A stretch of DNA of 64,000 nt from the NCBI GenBank assembly GCA_964019055.1, contig OZ025212.1, forward strand, positions 3,068,657 through 3,132,656, read 5' to 3'. How positions within the stretch are numbered: position 1 is the first letter of the stretch; every line of letters begins with the position of its first letter. The notes beneath the pieces were generated by a model. The model was not told the DNA's origin. It saw nothing but the letters and a program-made list of their open reading frames with translations, and ran no database searches. This DNA is from Anthopleura xanthogrammica (Eukaryota; Cnidaria; Anthozoa; Actiniaria; Actiniidae). The position numbers and the translations under genes are program-made. Shown in pieces: positions 1-14,700 of the stretch.

Positions 1-1559
1 TAATTTGGGTGCATTAAGGTTTTAAGAAATTAGAGTTAGAGTTTCATTGTAAGGTGAGAAAAGCGAAAAATATCGACAGATATACATTTGAGTCTCAAGT
101 TATTTACGACGACGGAGATTATCAAAAACCAATGAGAAAAAAGCGCAGATATTGTTTGACAGTTAATGTAGTTCCCTCCTGCACTAGACCTTTGCTTGGA
201 CATAATGTTCGTCATTTCAGGCCACATAGTCAACCTTATGAATAATAATCTTTGTTTGAGTTATATCCATATTTTCAATAGATATTATGCACTTCTCAAA
301 TGTTACCAGTAAACAACGAAATAATCACTCAAGGGATTGGACATATAGATTGAGACAGAAATGGGAAAGGAATAATACTCAAGGGAATGAATCATCGAAG
401 CTGAGGATTGCAGGTCCTAGTGAAATTTAGAAGTTTATGGCGACCTTAGGATGAAAAGAACAGACTGACCGCGACGAACGTCTTTAATTGTTTTCGACAG
501 GCGTTCATTTTCAAGCTGTACAATGACCCGAGTTGCAGGGCGCGCACTCTGTAATCGAGCTAACCCCATTTTAATGGAACAATAAAACAAGAACACCCAG
601 ACGCCGGACGCCTAAGTAAAGACGTTCAGTGCCATGATGTATCGCCCGGAAACAACCCCTTAACTTAAACAACAATTTGAACCGGACAGACAAGGGCGTG
701 AGCCTCTTGAGAGGGCTCCAATGTCTAAAGGTTAATACAGGACCAATAAGAATAGAAATCGATCTAAAGCGGAAGTAATATGTACGAAGATTGTGAGCGT
801 ACATCTCCTGATAGGAACCAAATAAATTAGATTACAGGGAAATTGTTGGCAGAAAAGAGTTAAGAGTACTTATGGAAATTGTAACTGAGGTGGTTTGAGG
901 AAGCAATGGGATACTCGGTGTCCTGTGTGACGCCGGATATACGATGCATGCCGGGGAACTGGACCAAGCGAGCCAGGCTTATCTTCACAGCGGTTTCTTT
1001 ATTGTATGTTTACGATCTTTTTATGATTGTTTGTCTCTAAGGGTGGCCACAATTTAACCTCGAATTCCATTAAAAAAATTCCTCTCTAATCGCGTGAACT
1101 TATCGTAAACTTACGTATGACTTTAGCCGAGGGGCACGATGGACCCAACCACCCAAACGGCAGAAAAATTAAACGATTTCTTGTGAACAACGTCACGTTA
1201 AATGAGAAATCATCCTTTAGCGAGAACGTCTGTCCCAATCGGAAACCTTCGGTCCTCCGGTCCGGAAAATGAACCAGACACCACGGAACATTTTACGGAA
1301 ATTAAAATTGGTGTATTGGTTTAAGCCGTGTGATCGGGACCTCGGGGTTCGCTATTCGGGTCGTGATGAGTGTTAACAGATCCTGTGGAATCCCCATCCC
1401 AACCCCGTTATCAGTTCCGCTTGACGTCACCATTTCGCACCGAGTCACGGCGAAACAGATCCATTTTGTAAGAGGACGGTAATAGGCGTTTAGCAGAGTT
1501 TAAACGCAACCCGATTGGACGTTAAACGAAGGGCAGGTTTGGAATGAATCTGCCAGAAT
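1..1559. other. Gene-free stretch, nothing recognised
   Basis: Only short open frames without family resemblance, RNA gene signature or repeat structure that I can see. Part of it (about 400-1500) looks richer in GC than the surrounding sequence. Confidence 0.5.
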
Positions 1560-1695
1560 ATAGACCCCTTGCAGCACGTCGGAATGTAGCTCAATTTGGG
1601 GGACAAAACAATAGGTTCCAATTCTCAGGAGATTGAAATTCTTTTGTTTTGTCCTCCAAATTGAGCTGCTTTGACGACACGTACAAGGGGTCCAT
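1560..1695. mobile_element. MITE family A, copy 1
   Basis: A roughly 135-bp palindromic element. The left end TAGACCCCTTGCAGCACGTC and the right end ACAAGGGGTCC are inverted, as are the inner blocks CTCAATTTGG and CCAAATTGAG. Copies at 18298, 24717 and 51075 share the order of all blocks. It has no coding capacity, and the flanks suggest TA target duplication. This copy is slightly degraded. Confidence 0.8.
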
Positions 1696-4600
1696 AATAA
1701 AGTAACAAAAATTGTTGTACAATGAAAGTAAAAAAATTAACTCGAAAAATTATGATAATGAAACGTTTGTTGCGGCATGAATGTGCCAACTCCTCCAAAT
1801 CACTACAAATCGTCAATACCCCTTGACATGAGCACCAAGGTAAATTAGAGTTTAGGACCAAGTTAGGAAACAATTTCATTGTAAGAAATCTTCTTTATCG
1901 AGAAGGAAGAACGATCCTGCACGCCTCGGTATGTGACCAAGCTCATGTTGCCTCTATCGAGGAGGGACGTATCTCCAAAAAATGCCAGATAATCAATTCT
2001 GTTGATATTCAAGTCCTGAACATCAATTAACAAATCCAGTTTTATCCTGGATGATGCATTTAATTCAATTTTGAACCGATAGCAGGGGATTAGTAAGCAC
2101 TTGATTAGACCAGATGCCCTGTAATACTCCGATAAAGATCAAACTGGTGGAAGCCATCAGGATGTCATTCAGTGATTATTTTATCAAGTCTAGAGATATA
2201 ACCAAAACTTCATAAAAAAAAACCGACTGAGAATTCTAGACATTTTGCTGAAATAAACAAATATCTTCGCTATCTAGTTCAAGGTCTTTCAGACACCGAT
2301 AATCGCGGCACGATAATCGTGGTGTATTATACAATAGACGTGAAGGAATTGCTCCCAAAAGACTCTAAGCCAAGCAAATCAATACTAGGTCAAAATTTCC
2401 CAGTGCTTCAAGTAAAAAATTGTATTATCTTGGTCAAAACCCACCCATCCTTTCCTACATATCCTATTCTGATAATACGTTTTAGCCACCCACAGTTAAA
2501 TCCTACTTGTCAAGATAGTTCTAATAATATAACAGTCGATAAGTGGGGGAAAATACAGCGATGTTTGGATGCTTACGTCAAGGGCTATTTCAACGTCGAG
2601 TAGGAAATGCCATCTTGCAGAAATTTTGTCGGTTCCGAATCGATGGTGGTCTAAACACAAATACGGATTGCGATGTTTAGGATAGCGTAAAGATGGAAGT
2701 AAAAAGACCGGACAAGAAAACGGAGCAAACGCCGGTGGAAAAAATAAGAACTCGGATTATCCCAGTGGCAATATAATATTGAATTTTTGGTATTTCTTAG
2801 ATTTTGAAATGTATTATGAGAGCGATTTCAAACTTATCAGAATATATCGTTACGTCATGAAAGCGTTTGATAGGACAATTTGGCGGGAGTTTATAAAGTC
2901 AGTGCGGTCTGCTTGTTGATACCAAGGCAGCTAGGTATGTGGTTTAAACTAATTATGTCGAACATCGTAGATAACACTTGACTGATTCAGACAAAACCTA
3001 GCTGGATACTGATAAATGCATTATAATACGGCAGTAAATAGTTGTTGAATGAGCAAAGTCAAATCATCCGAATCTGGGGAACTCCCTCGTGAACTTTCAC
3101 TTTTACGTCAAATAAACTCTCAAAACTTTCATGTGGAAATATTTTGGGGTTTTCAATCGTAGTGAATGGCAAACAGAATCTAAATTTTAGGACTTTGGAT
3201 CTCTCATCAAGCCATACCCCCTCAGCTATATCCACGTGCTTTACATGAGATAATCTGATGTTTTCGGTGATAACAAAAACATTAAAATATCAAAAAAAAA
3301 ATACAAAATAATATTATTGCATGACAAGGCCGATTAGTTAAGCTTAAGAAAACATATGTAATTTTTTTTGTACTCACATAAGGGAGAGAAGCGCATACAA
3401 TAAGTATATATATATGTAGGTTGCGAAGAACGGATGGTATTTCAAACACCGTACAGAGTCTCCGATGGGATCTTCGAAGCAGCATGGGCCTTGGACTCCG
3501 AGCCGTCTGTTTGTTAAGAGTCACCTCTCTCTCAGTCTCTTGTTCTCCAACTCAATATGTGTCCTTGACGTAGCACTGTAAGATACAAATGACAAGAATC
3601 ATGTTAGATGTTGGTTGTGTGACTTGAATGGACTTAGTATCGCAGTCCACATCACTGATCAGTGGATATTGAAGTTCCTGTAGAGAAAACGTTAGTGGCC
3701 CATTGACTTAAGTAATTGTCAGTTTGACCGCGAGGTGAAATCACAGAAGCATGAGAAAATTGCTCTCTCGTAACGGAAAACTTAAACTCAATATTGAACT
3801 AAGTACTCTGCCAGCATGTTGGTTCCTGAAACCTACCAGGCCGTCATTTAAACCCATACAATTATCTTCCATGTGATAGTTACCCAAAATCTTGTAACAC
3901 AATGCATTCACAACTCGTTACTCGAAATGGGGAGTCAAACGTGTTCGAGTCGTGACGGCAATCAATCTGATCCATGAAAAACGTGCACAGACTTGTCAGA
4001 GTTTCACCATACCTAGCGTAAATATTGCAAACGCGTAGAGGTTTCCCAGCAGTTATTTATAAACACTTACAAATTTTCTAGATTTGGATCTTTTACGTAA
4101 TATGAACAACATTCGACGTTGCGTTCGCTAGCGACAACAGTCCAGCATCATGTTTGTCTTATAGGTTAAATCGGGTATAGAAGCCCTAGTCAAGGTTTTG
4201 ACCAAGTCTATCTTGGTTGGCGAACCATTTCTGGTACTGACTTCATCCCCGGAAATACCGGAAAACCCATAATTTCGAAAATTGTTTTAATTAGCAAATG
4301 TTGTCTCCATAGATAATGAGCGGTCTTTCTCTGCGGTATGAACGCAAACTTTGTATAAAGATTTTGTTATTTTTTCCCTTAAAATGAAGATCAAGTCTTA
4401 CACAGGTCTTAACTTCGAGAAAAACCTAGAGTCGTATTTCAAAACAGAAAAAAGCGCGATAGCTAAATTTTGTGTATATACGTGGATTAAAAACCCAAGG
4501 AGTCACTCATTGTTGGTAAACAAAATGTTAGAAATGTTTTTCTAAGCAATAAGATCCACGACAGACCTACAGGTTGTTTAAGCTAACAAGCATCTAATTG

Positions 4601-7600
4601 AGAAAGCCGGCGACCCCTAATCACAAGATTCTAAGTATATATTACTCAAGAAGAGGCTGAGGACGTGCGGAAATAAAATGTTGAACTGTTGCTCGTCGAG
4701 TGAGTATTCTCGGTTCTGACACCCCTTAAAGTTACTAAAACGCTGAATCACCTGTGAGTTAGTGATATCATAGCTATGCAGCCACGGTCAGTTACGTTCT
4801 ATGAGACTAGCTATGCATAGGTGAATGCACTACTCTATATTTTACATTAGCATTATGAATTGTATTTAAAAAAAAAAAAAATCCCACATCATTTGGGTTT
4901 GTTGTGTGCCTGTCAAATGGAGAAAGAGTAGAATTCTTTTAATTTCATTGGTAAATTTACTTATCGTGCATTACAATAAAATACATGTTGGGAATGTATA
5001 CAAAATTAAGAACACTTTGACATGTAAAAGCTATAGACCTGACACGTTGATGCAGTAAACTACAATATACTGCTACCTTTGATCATCATAACGGTGACAC
5101 ACACGCAGACCTGATATCCAGATCCAAAACCCCAAATACTTACTCGAGTCATCGTAGTTAGAGTTTTCCTAGTAGGTAGTGCCTAAGTTAAATGAAGTAG
5201 CAAGTTCTTGCAAAAGTCTTGCTGAGCTCGAAGAATTAAAGACAGTTCCCGTAGTAACTGGCTTCCCACGTAAACTTGACTCAAAATTGTGCTAATCTTG
5301 CGACTTGATCAATTTGACGAGTCATTGATTGAAACAATACAATAAATTCAACGCGGCCTTTTTATCCAAGAAGTGGTCATTTATAGAAAAAAATCCACGG
5401 GAGTGTTTGCACGGTTTGTATTAGTGAACCAAGCTTGATTCTAGTCAAGGATTTTCAAATGATCAGCGTACGAGTTAAGGCCTATCAGAACTAAAAAACT
5501 TTTTTGTCTTTCACGGACGAGAGGTCAAGAGTATTATACTTAGTCATTACACCTTAGCGATTCCCTTGACTGAGCTGCGTGAGAGCGCGACTAGATGGCT
5601 TTTCCAAAACCTCTGTCCGTACATGCTCAATAAGCGGAGCTCGTGTTTACATCATCGTTTATGGAACTCTGGGACGTGTAATACGAGGACGTGTCTATCG
5701 ACCACCCGCGTGTGTTGGCGATCGCACTAAACAACAAATAATGAATTCTTCACTAACTATGAGAGACAAGAGACAGTAGCAAAGTGATAAGCATATTGAA
5801 GATTGTGGTCTATCTGGATGGAAAAACAACACGGTCAGGGGTGACCCGCATGACCTTCAATATGACGTCATTGGACAGACAGACAAACAGACAGACAGAC
5901 ATAGATCACAATGCCACGGTCATTACGATTTAATGTACGAGCGCGCACACGACTTGGTTATTTCAAAAAACAAATACTGTATTTAATAAAAATACCAAGG
6001 TATCAATAGTGAATGGCTCGTACGCACGAATAATTAAGATTGAGTGCTTTTGGACCACCATGTTCTTGAACATGACTTTAAATAGAATCTCTGTTTGGCT
6101 ATATTCACATCATTGTTCTTAACTTAACACCAGAGGTGTGGTTTGAAAACTAACATTATCTATACTACAAATATCCGTAATGAAAAACCAAGCAATCGTA
6201 AATATTTGTTTGGAACTCAAAAGCCTAGTTGTTCGTAAGAAATTCAGTGATGGGAACCAAAAACTAGTCGAAAAAGTTATCAGTAAAAACGTCTTGAAAA
6301 TGCGCGTTTTTAAAAGCGGGACAAGTATACCACGAATCTAACATGTACAAGATATCTTCTTGAAAGTCCATTAACGGCTTTGCAAACATAACTCAACGAT
6401 GCTACACAAACAGGAACGCATCGATCGATTTTTAAAAGCCCCTGTTCTTGTATAAACACTTTCCAGGGACCGCTAAGGCATTTTCCCTCAAGAATCAGGA
6501 AACTCCCTTGTTTTTGTTTGTCGATACTTCTGTCCTAACTAATCCATCATCCTTATATATATTTAGATCTTGTACTAGATGATTCTAATGAATTAGACTT
6601 AAAACAGGATGATAAATGAAGTACTAGATGAGTTGGTAATCCAGAGGAAACCATAGTTGATAGAAGTCTAATCCGGTAACTCAAGTTCTTGGAAAAAATG
6701 TGTGTAATTTTGAGGAAAAAACTTTTCTCTCTTTGGAATGTATTGATGACGAAAGGGAATAAAATGAGCATTGTTGTCACAAGATTAGCTTGTTGTATCA
6801 TAACTGGCGCGTGTGTATACTGCAATACCACCCACCTACTTATGGATGCTAATGCCATCCCACATAAAACGGAATTCCCAGCAGTGTTTCCATCCCAGAA
6901 AGAAGAAGTGTAGCACCAGGAACGAATTCTTGAGTGAGTATATCACTGAAACAAGAGCTCTACTAAACCAGCTAGCATCAGCGGTTCTGTACGTGGTCAG
7001 TTGAGGACTTTGGACGTGTTCTGGTCTTTGGGTTAAATTAAATTACGAAGAAATATTGGCACCTTTTGGACCACCCAAAAGATGAAAAAGGAAGGAAACT
7101 TGGTACAATTATTGGCTTAGTTGTGTGTACTCCTTACATTGTGGTTTCTTAATTCTACCCTGAAATTATATATAACCAGCGATTTTCTCAAGTGCTCACT
7201 AACAAGCTAAAGAAGAACAAATATAGACGACTAAATGCTTGGGAACAAAAGACCTGGACCGAAAATGGAAATCCAATTTTAGCAAGGTTAACAGGACGTT
7301 CCATGGTTTGGCTCTTCAAGTGAATACTTTTTTGGTTCTACTGTTTTGACGAGCTATTATAAGATTTTTAACAAGGCAAACAGCATGTAAGAGGAAACCG
7401 CAATTTGTTTGTCTATAATGTTAGATGAATTCAATGAATTCCTATTGCTTAAATATGATTCATTTTGAGGTATAATCGCATTTGACGAAGTGTGAGATTT
7501 GTGACAATTAGCAGGTTTTTTCGAGGTGTTTATAGAAAAAATATGCAGAGAATTCACAGCAAGAAGCGTGATAATTAAAAAGATGAAAAGGAAGTTACAC

Positions 7601-10600
7601 GTGAATGATGTAAGAGATTTCGCAAGCTCCGTCCAAACGAAGCAAACCGTTTCCAAAGATTGAATCTTTTCCCTGCATGGCTGAAACTAGTTGCAAAAAC
7701 CTGGTTAAGGTATCGCTTTTCAATACTTGGGACTTTGTTTGTTTTCTAAGGGAATTTGAGAACGCTGAAAGCTGGCTCTGACGCAGTTTATAACAAAATA
7801 TCTTGAGCTAGCTGAAGGTTATGCTTTGTCATTCAAATGAATTATGAAGGTTCTCACCTTGAAGACGAACTACATCAGCAACCCAAGGCTAAAGATCACA
7901 CATGGAATGGTCGATCACTTGCAAAGCTTGATAAATCTTCAACATCTAACCAGCTGTCTAGACTAATATACCTCGAAATGAGGTTCTAAGATTACTGACA
8001 ACCAAACCGGTGATATAGGAGGAGTTAGCTAACACACCTATCAAAGATGTTTTCATATGCCCGATGTGTCAAATCCTTTGGGTGCGACTCTCGCACATTC
8101 CTCTGCAGAAATAACGCCTATAGTTTGTGTAAATTGCTTGAGTACTTCCCTTGAGAGTTCCTTGAACTTCGAAGAAGTAGTCGTTACTTTGGATTAGATA
8201 GGTGAAGTGACAGTAAATATTTCAGATTGGTTGATGGTATAAATCAAATAGGCTATTTGAATTAAATTAATTGTACCTTATTACCGCTCATCATTATCAT
8301 ATATCAAGACCATATAAATTGCTATAAACGGCCTATTTAAAACTTCCTCTGTGATCGAATAAAATCCACTTTACATTTTTCTAAATACTTTGAAAATCAC
8401 TTCAACCTATCTCTTATAACTCCCATTCATGATCAGGGCATGTTTATATCCCGTTACGGAACTAACATACCTAGGATTAGTTATCAGTGTAAAATCTTGA
8501 TAAGGACGGAATTACGAACAACGCAAGTATAAATAGTCGTATTAGCTATCCACAGATTAGAGACCCCATCCCATATCGAAATATAGAAGTCCATATCAAG
8601 GATTTGATTGCAATCTTGATATGAGATAATAATAATAATTTTTGACCTTGATCAGGTTTTATAGCAATATAATAACAATGACATACAGCTGGGCAAGATT
8701 TCATAAACTGTTAGCCTAAAAAGAACAGCTCCTTGAGCTCCCTACCTCAAAGATAGTAGAATAATTCGGAAAAGCTAAACAACTGCATCATTTGACATGA
8801 ATTGAGCTGCACTCAAGAAAAGCGTCGATGAATTTCCAAAGCAAATAAAGCAGTGAAAAGTGAAACGTTACCTTCAGAACATAGCTTGCCTTGTTTTTAA
8901 GAGTTTAGGATCTTTCCAGGCCTTAAAAATGTATTTGGCTAAAGTTCTTTAGGATTTTTTTCGCTGTCGTTGTAGTAGCTTTGATGATCTAATGAAGCAA
9001 CTACCTCAGTGTTCTCGAATATTCGCGCCTTTTAAAGTGTCGGCAGCGCACACGCGTCTGACATTTTCCCGCCAAAGGGTTTTACAATTAGGAGCACAAG
9101 GTAGGCGCGAGTGGCTCGTGCCATCTTGATAACCTTTAAATACCACTCATTAATACTAGAACTGCAGTCTTTAGTAAAGTGGGGATAGCTAGCTTATAAT
9201 AGGTGCCACTTTCGGGAGAGATTTCAGGTCACAAGGTGGTTGTCAGGCCTAACTGTGACAAGCTTGCTAAATGCCTCAAGCCTTGAGCAAAACTTTTTTA
9301 ACTTTACGACTGTTTACAAGTGTACCTGAGCTCGAATTTGAAACCAAGGTCACCATGTTATAGCACACATTTACTTTCTTAAAAACAGCTAGAAATTCAG
9401 ATTCACATTCTAATAAACTCTTGAATGAACTCGTACTTAGGAGTCGTGAAATTGTTAATGAAAATCCAGTCTTGTCTTTTCGTGCTAATACCCTCAATCT
9501 GTTTGTCTTGATTAAAACTCCACATGTAAATAAGTACGCACGGAAGGTCACCTATCGAGTACAGTATCGTTAAACTTGGCACAAGTTGAAAAACTAATAA
9601 ATATTTCAAACCGATGATTTGAAAACTTGGTAAAAGGTGTTAAGAGATCGGCCAACTTTTCTTAATTACTTCTGCTCATTGACACGCGAGTGAGAGCTGT
9701 ATATTTTTAACAAATAAAGAAAATACTTCTCTATATAGTCGTCAAGCTGATTACCAGATTCAAAAGATTTCCGAAAGCTATAGATAAACATGACGCCCAG
9801 AATTTTCTAGGGTCAGTTTTTTTTTGTTGTTTGTCACAAGTCGACCAAACGGAGATATCAGTAATAATTAAAAAAATGCCATAGTGATAGAAATTAATAA
9901 TAAGTAATAAATTAATTAAGTGGAATCCTACTAAATTGGCAGCTGAAGAATTTACGAAAACTTTGAATGAATTTGGAAACCTACTGTAAGGTGCAAGTAC
10001 CGATATTTCAGCCTCCACAACAGAAAATAATTGGTTGTAACGAAACTTTCTATTACTGTAATTACAATTATTTTATTTTTCCGCGTCATTATGATAAGCC
10101 ATCTTATTCATTTTAAGATTCATTTATTTATACTCAGTAGAGCAATATACACCTCTTGATGGCTAAGGTCACATCAACTTGCTCGAACACATTTCATTAA
10201 ACTATGAACAAAATAAAGTCTTGTATATTGGCTTTAGTATTCCGCATAAATTTAAAATCTAATTTCAAACCACATTGAAAATAATAATTAATTTTTGAAA
10301 GTTTTTTTGAAAAAAATTGCTGTATCAGCCACAGGGAGCCCAATCTGCACTACATCTGAGTCGTTTACCACATTAGGGTTGGTTCATGAAGCTTAGTAAC
10401 TGAAGGCCTTCAGCGGTTTTGTGTCTGGTTCTGATAACATCGCGATAACAGTGTCCGCATTAATTATCCTTACTAACTACACGGATATAAACCCCCTTGG
10501 AAGAAATGATTGGTAAAAGAGATTGAATCAGTTTTGTGACCTCTTTCTGACATATTTAAGTATTAGAATTTCGTCAGTGTTAAGACGGACGACCAGATAT

Positions 10601-10789
10601 CAAGACGACTAAATTCCAGATGCTTGTCCATATTGTTGGCAAAAATGCAGCGTAAATCATGCAAACAGACTGACTAACAAAGTGGTTTCGGGAACTTATC
10701 GGGATCAATCGGGGGACCATGTAATATCCGTTACTAAAGCGCGTGTGGTCCTATTAACCCACTTTCACTATTACCTTCTATTACCAAGC
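1696..10789. other. Gene-free stretch
   Basis: No exon of a family I recognise. Open frames do not exceed about 100 codons and look random. An (ACAG)n run lies at 5873-5902. The frames around 6553-7004 overlap on both strands and are judged non-coding. Confidence 0.5.
5873..5902. repeat. (ACAG)n microsatellite
   Basis: Tandem GACA/CAGA units with one interruption. Confidence 0.85.
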
Positions 10790-11780
10790 AACACGTGACT
10801 ACCACCACCACCATCATCGCCACAGCTATCTTCTATCACTAATTTTATCCAACAATCCTCATTATCGCTACTACAACCTCCACTACTGGTATACAACCAT
10901 TGATATTACTGATCACCAATATACCTCCCATTTACTACTGCCACCACTATTGTTACCACTACGGCCATCACTAATACTACCGCAACCAGAGTCAACCGCA
11001 ACCACGCCAACAGCTACCGCTGTCAGCTAATACCACCACGATTTCGCTACTGTGTTCCAAGTACAACTATTTCAGTCCCACCACCATGCACTTTTGCTCA
11101 TTACCGTTATCACCACTACGACTTCGAATCGATACCGCCCATTTTCCACTATCACTTACATTTGCACTTACATCATACCACCTACACTACCACCATCCAC
11201 TGCCACTATAACTACCCTTACTCTTGTGATTATCATCTATCCATCAATCATTGCCCACCAGCACTATCCTGCCACTACCACCATCACCACCATCCACTGC
11301 CACTATAACTACCCTTACTTTTCTGATTATCATCTATACATCACTGATCACAACCGACAAGCACTATCCTGCCACTACCACCATTCACCACCATCCACTG
11401 CCACTATAACTACCCTTACTCTTCTGATTATCATCTTTATATCCATCAATCACTGCTGACCTATCCTGTCACTATACCGCCATCAGTGCCATTACTACTA
11501 TTACTCTCCTCATTACCATCTATCCATCAATCACTACTGCCAACTAACTACTACTACTACTATCATTACCATTGCTATTCGCTACGATTAATCATGTACT
11601 ACAATACACCCATCACTACAAACACTGACTCGCTACTTTCACCTACTTATTACAACAACAAGCTAAAAATATCTAAATATCCAGCTAAAAATACACTAAT
11701 GATTTTAACGACTTCACTGGTTGTTTGTACTCCGAATAATCCTACCTCTAAACTACAATGCAAACATCATTCTTTATAAG
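10790..11780. repeat. Degenerate ACC/ATC-rich block with about 100-bp tandem units
   Basis: About 1 kb of pyrimidine- and A-rich degenerate trinucleotide sequence. Inside it, CATCCACTGCCACTATAAC recurs at about 11194, 11291 and 11392, giving a 97-101-bp higher-order unit repeated three times. The long plus-strand frames (11052-11459, 11486-11779) arise from the lack of stop codons in this composition and are Thr/Ile/Tyr/His-rich, so they are not called as genes. Confidence 0.8.
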
Positions 11781-14700
11781 GTGTTTGCGTACAATTCCTT
11801 GCCTAAAACGCTGTTTTCGCTGTAATTTGGTCACTGTCACAAAAATGTGAAGAAAATTGGTTGACTGCTATTAAAAAGCATTTAAAACGATTATATGTGA
11901 TAGCAGTTAGTGCTGATTCGAAATAACTACAAGTACAACTTGTATGCGTGCTTGCATGCTTTGAATAGTAAACAAACACTGATACACCCACGGGATGTTT
12001 GTCGGTCCCACTCGTCCGCTAACCTACTCAACCATGTCATCCCCTGCCATGCTGGATGTCTTAAACTAACTCACTCCAACTCTCTTGGGATGGAAGAAAA
12101 CAACAATAAATGCTATGCCGAATGATAAACGAAGCATGGGTCCTTTGTTTTTCTTTAAGGCAATAACAAAGAGTTATGATCAAATGAACAGCAGTTCTTA
12201 ATCAGCCTTAATTCTTGTAAAACGTACTGATATTGACTCATAAAACGAAACTTCAAAGTGCTTTTTAGGAATCAAACAACTAGGTATGGATATTAACATT
12301 TACTTGAAGGAAAAGAAAAGAAAACTAAGCCTTACAAGAGGTGACGATCAACATGCGTTTGTGGTCATAAAAAAAACGTTAATAATAAAACCACCTGTGG
12401 GAAAATTTTGGGTTTTATGGACTGCTGGAGTGAAAACAGGAATAGAGTAGAGGATAACAACTGGTTTTAAGTCTTTTAACTTTAGAAAAACCTCTGTAAG
12501 TGCTTCTTTTTAAAGATCTAAAAGGTTTTCAGCGCACGCGTGTGGCCTGTGCTTGGGCTTTTATGATTGTGTGGACATCAATCGGGCGCGTGGATGCAGA
12601 ACGCACGTGAACAAAATTCCCGCCGTTTTCAATCATTTTCGACATGACAATTCAATATCTCTTCCATGCAACCTAAGTGCTTCTAAAAACAATTCTGGCA
12701 GTTTTAATCTATGTAACGAGAAAGTTTATAAGTGAAAGCTTGCTTTAGAAGATATATTTTGGATTAGGTTCGCTAGCAGAACTAAACTTGTTAATATATT
12801 ATTGGTAAGCTATAGTAACGATCAGGTTGCGAAAACAATTTTGATCTGCATAGAGATATGGCTCAATCAGTGTCCACTAATAGGCCTATTGCCCAACAAT
12901 CTTTAGTCTAACGATATTGTGCCACGGCTTATATGGTATTCAAAAAGTTGAAATATTAAAGATGACTTATAAGGGTGCGGTTTTAATTTACAGCTGCCCA
13001 ATTCTATTGCAAAGATCGCTTCAGCATAATGAGTTGATTCGCTAAGCCTTTGAATGGTTGTTTTCCGACCAATAAGATGAATGAATTAGCGGCGAAGGAA
13101 AAACTCATTTTACATATACAGGATTCATCGACAACTTAGAAGGAACAAAAATGTACAATGTTATATATGCCAAAGTTCTATGATGGCTTTGCTGTTCCCG
13201 AAATCATTATCATCGCAAAGAACAGGAACTCTGATCTATGAAGGATGAACATTAAGAAATTATATCTGATAATTTTTCCGCTAAAGCAAATCTAAAATCA
13301 CTAAGTTTCTAAGAGCTAGAGGAACAAAATATTATCTTTGAAACTTAAGCCTTATTTTAGGGTCTTCAAAGTGATTTTAAGATTGTCGATACCACGCTCT
13401 ATTCAAAGGTGCATATTCCATGACAATATAGACGCAGCTTCTCATGTTGGATGCTATTGTGGAGTCCCTGCGAAAGATTATCTCAAATAATTTCTATAGA
13501 AATTCATGTAGAAAGTTTTGGAAAAATTCTTCATACACATAAACTCACGCAAGTTGTAGTAATAATGCAGTCGAAGCTATTGAATGCGAGTAATTTAAGA
13601 ATTGAACGTCTATAGGAGACCTGTACATTAAGGTTATGGGAAGCGAGGTGATGATAACTAGCGAGCAATTAGCACGTCTCCATTGGAAAAAAATAACAAA
13701 AGTTTGGAGAAATGATTTATGAAATATTCAGACTATTGTACGTGTTTGTGTTTTATCTCTGGTATTCTGCACCCGGCGATTTTTATTATATTAGTGTGTA
13801 GTCCTAAAGGTTTGATATATTTTTGTTTTGGTGGGTGGGTGCTGGTAATACCAAGCTCTTGAACTTGGAACACACCTCTCGCTCTGGTCATGAAAAACTG
13901 AATTGACCATAAGGATGCTTATTTTGAAGCACACTTTGGCAAAACTTCTTAGAAAACTGTAGAAATCTTATTGAGTACGATTTGACAAGAGACATAATGA
14001 CCCAGAGATGGTATAAATCATACAATTTAGCAAACAGGGAAAGAGAAAACTGACTAAATAAAATGGAACATTCCAATATTTTTGATGGAAAAACACTTAA
14101 ATAGGCGCTATTCTTATTAAAGATGGTTAAAGTTTTCTTTCACTCTTGAGTAAAAGTAATGATTTTCAGGTGTCTACAACTGCAGATTGCATAAGATAGT
14201 CAGCAATTCACGTGACGAAAAGATTTTACTAACGAGTATTAGGAAAAAACAATTATAATCGTCAACTTTCAAATGGTTTTCCATAATGCACTAACTATAG
14301 ATCTAAAACTTATCTTCAAATTTCTCCCCTTGAAGTAAATTTTATCAGAATGCAAATCTATCATTACCAAGAAATATTGAATTACATAAACTGAACTGGA
14401 TTAGTCTCACTTGAATGTCTGCGGAAAATTCAAATAAGAACATGCACAACGCATATCAAATAATTCTACTGCATATGGGCCGCCGGGCGCACATTAACGC
14501 TAGGCCAGGGTCGTGGTCCAAAATGAACACAATTAGTCTCTTTTATTCCAGACTTTTAGTTCATTAAACTAAAAAATCCTAGAATACTATCTAGAATTTT
14601 GTTATCTACTTAATACAACGGGATAATGTTCCCGCTTTTATAATTTATTTAGTAAGTTTGGTCCAATGTTTTGATCTCGTGAAAAACACTACAATAGGAT

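Noticed and set aside
6553..6913. Hydrophobic minus-strand frame with a vaguely receptor-like segment (ALASISRW)
   Set aside because: Only one helix-like segment, frames overlap on both strands, no seven-helix context or splice support.
11052..11779. Thr/Ile/His-rich plus-strand frames
   Set aside because: Composition of a degenerate ACC/ATC repeat; no domain, splice signal or conservation visible.
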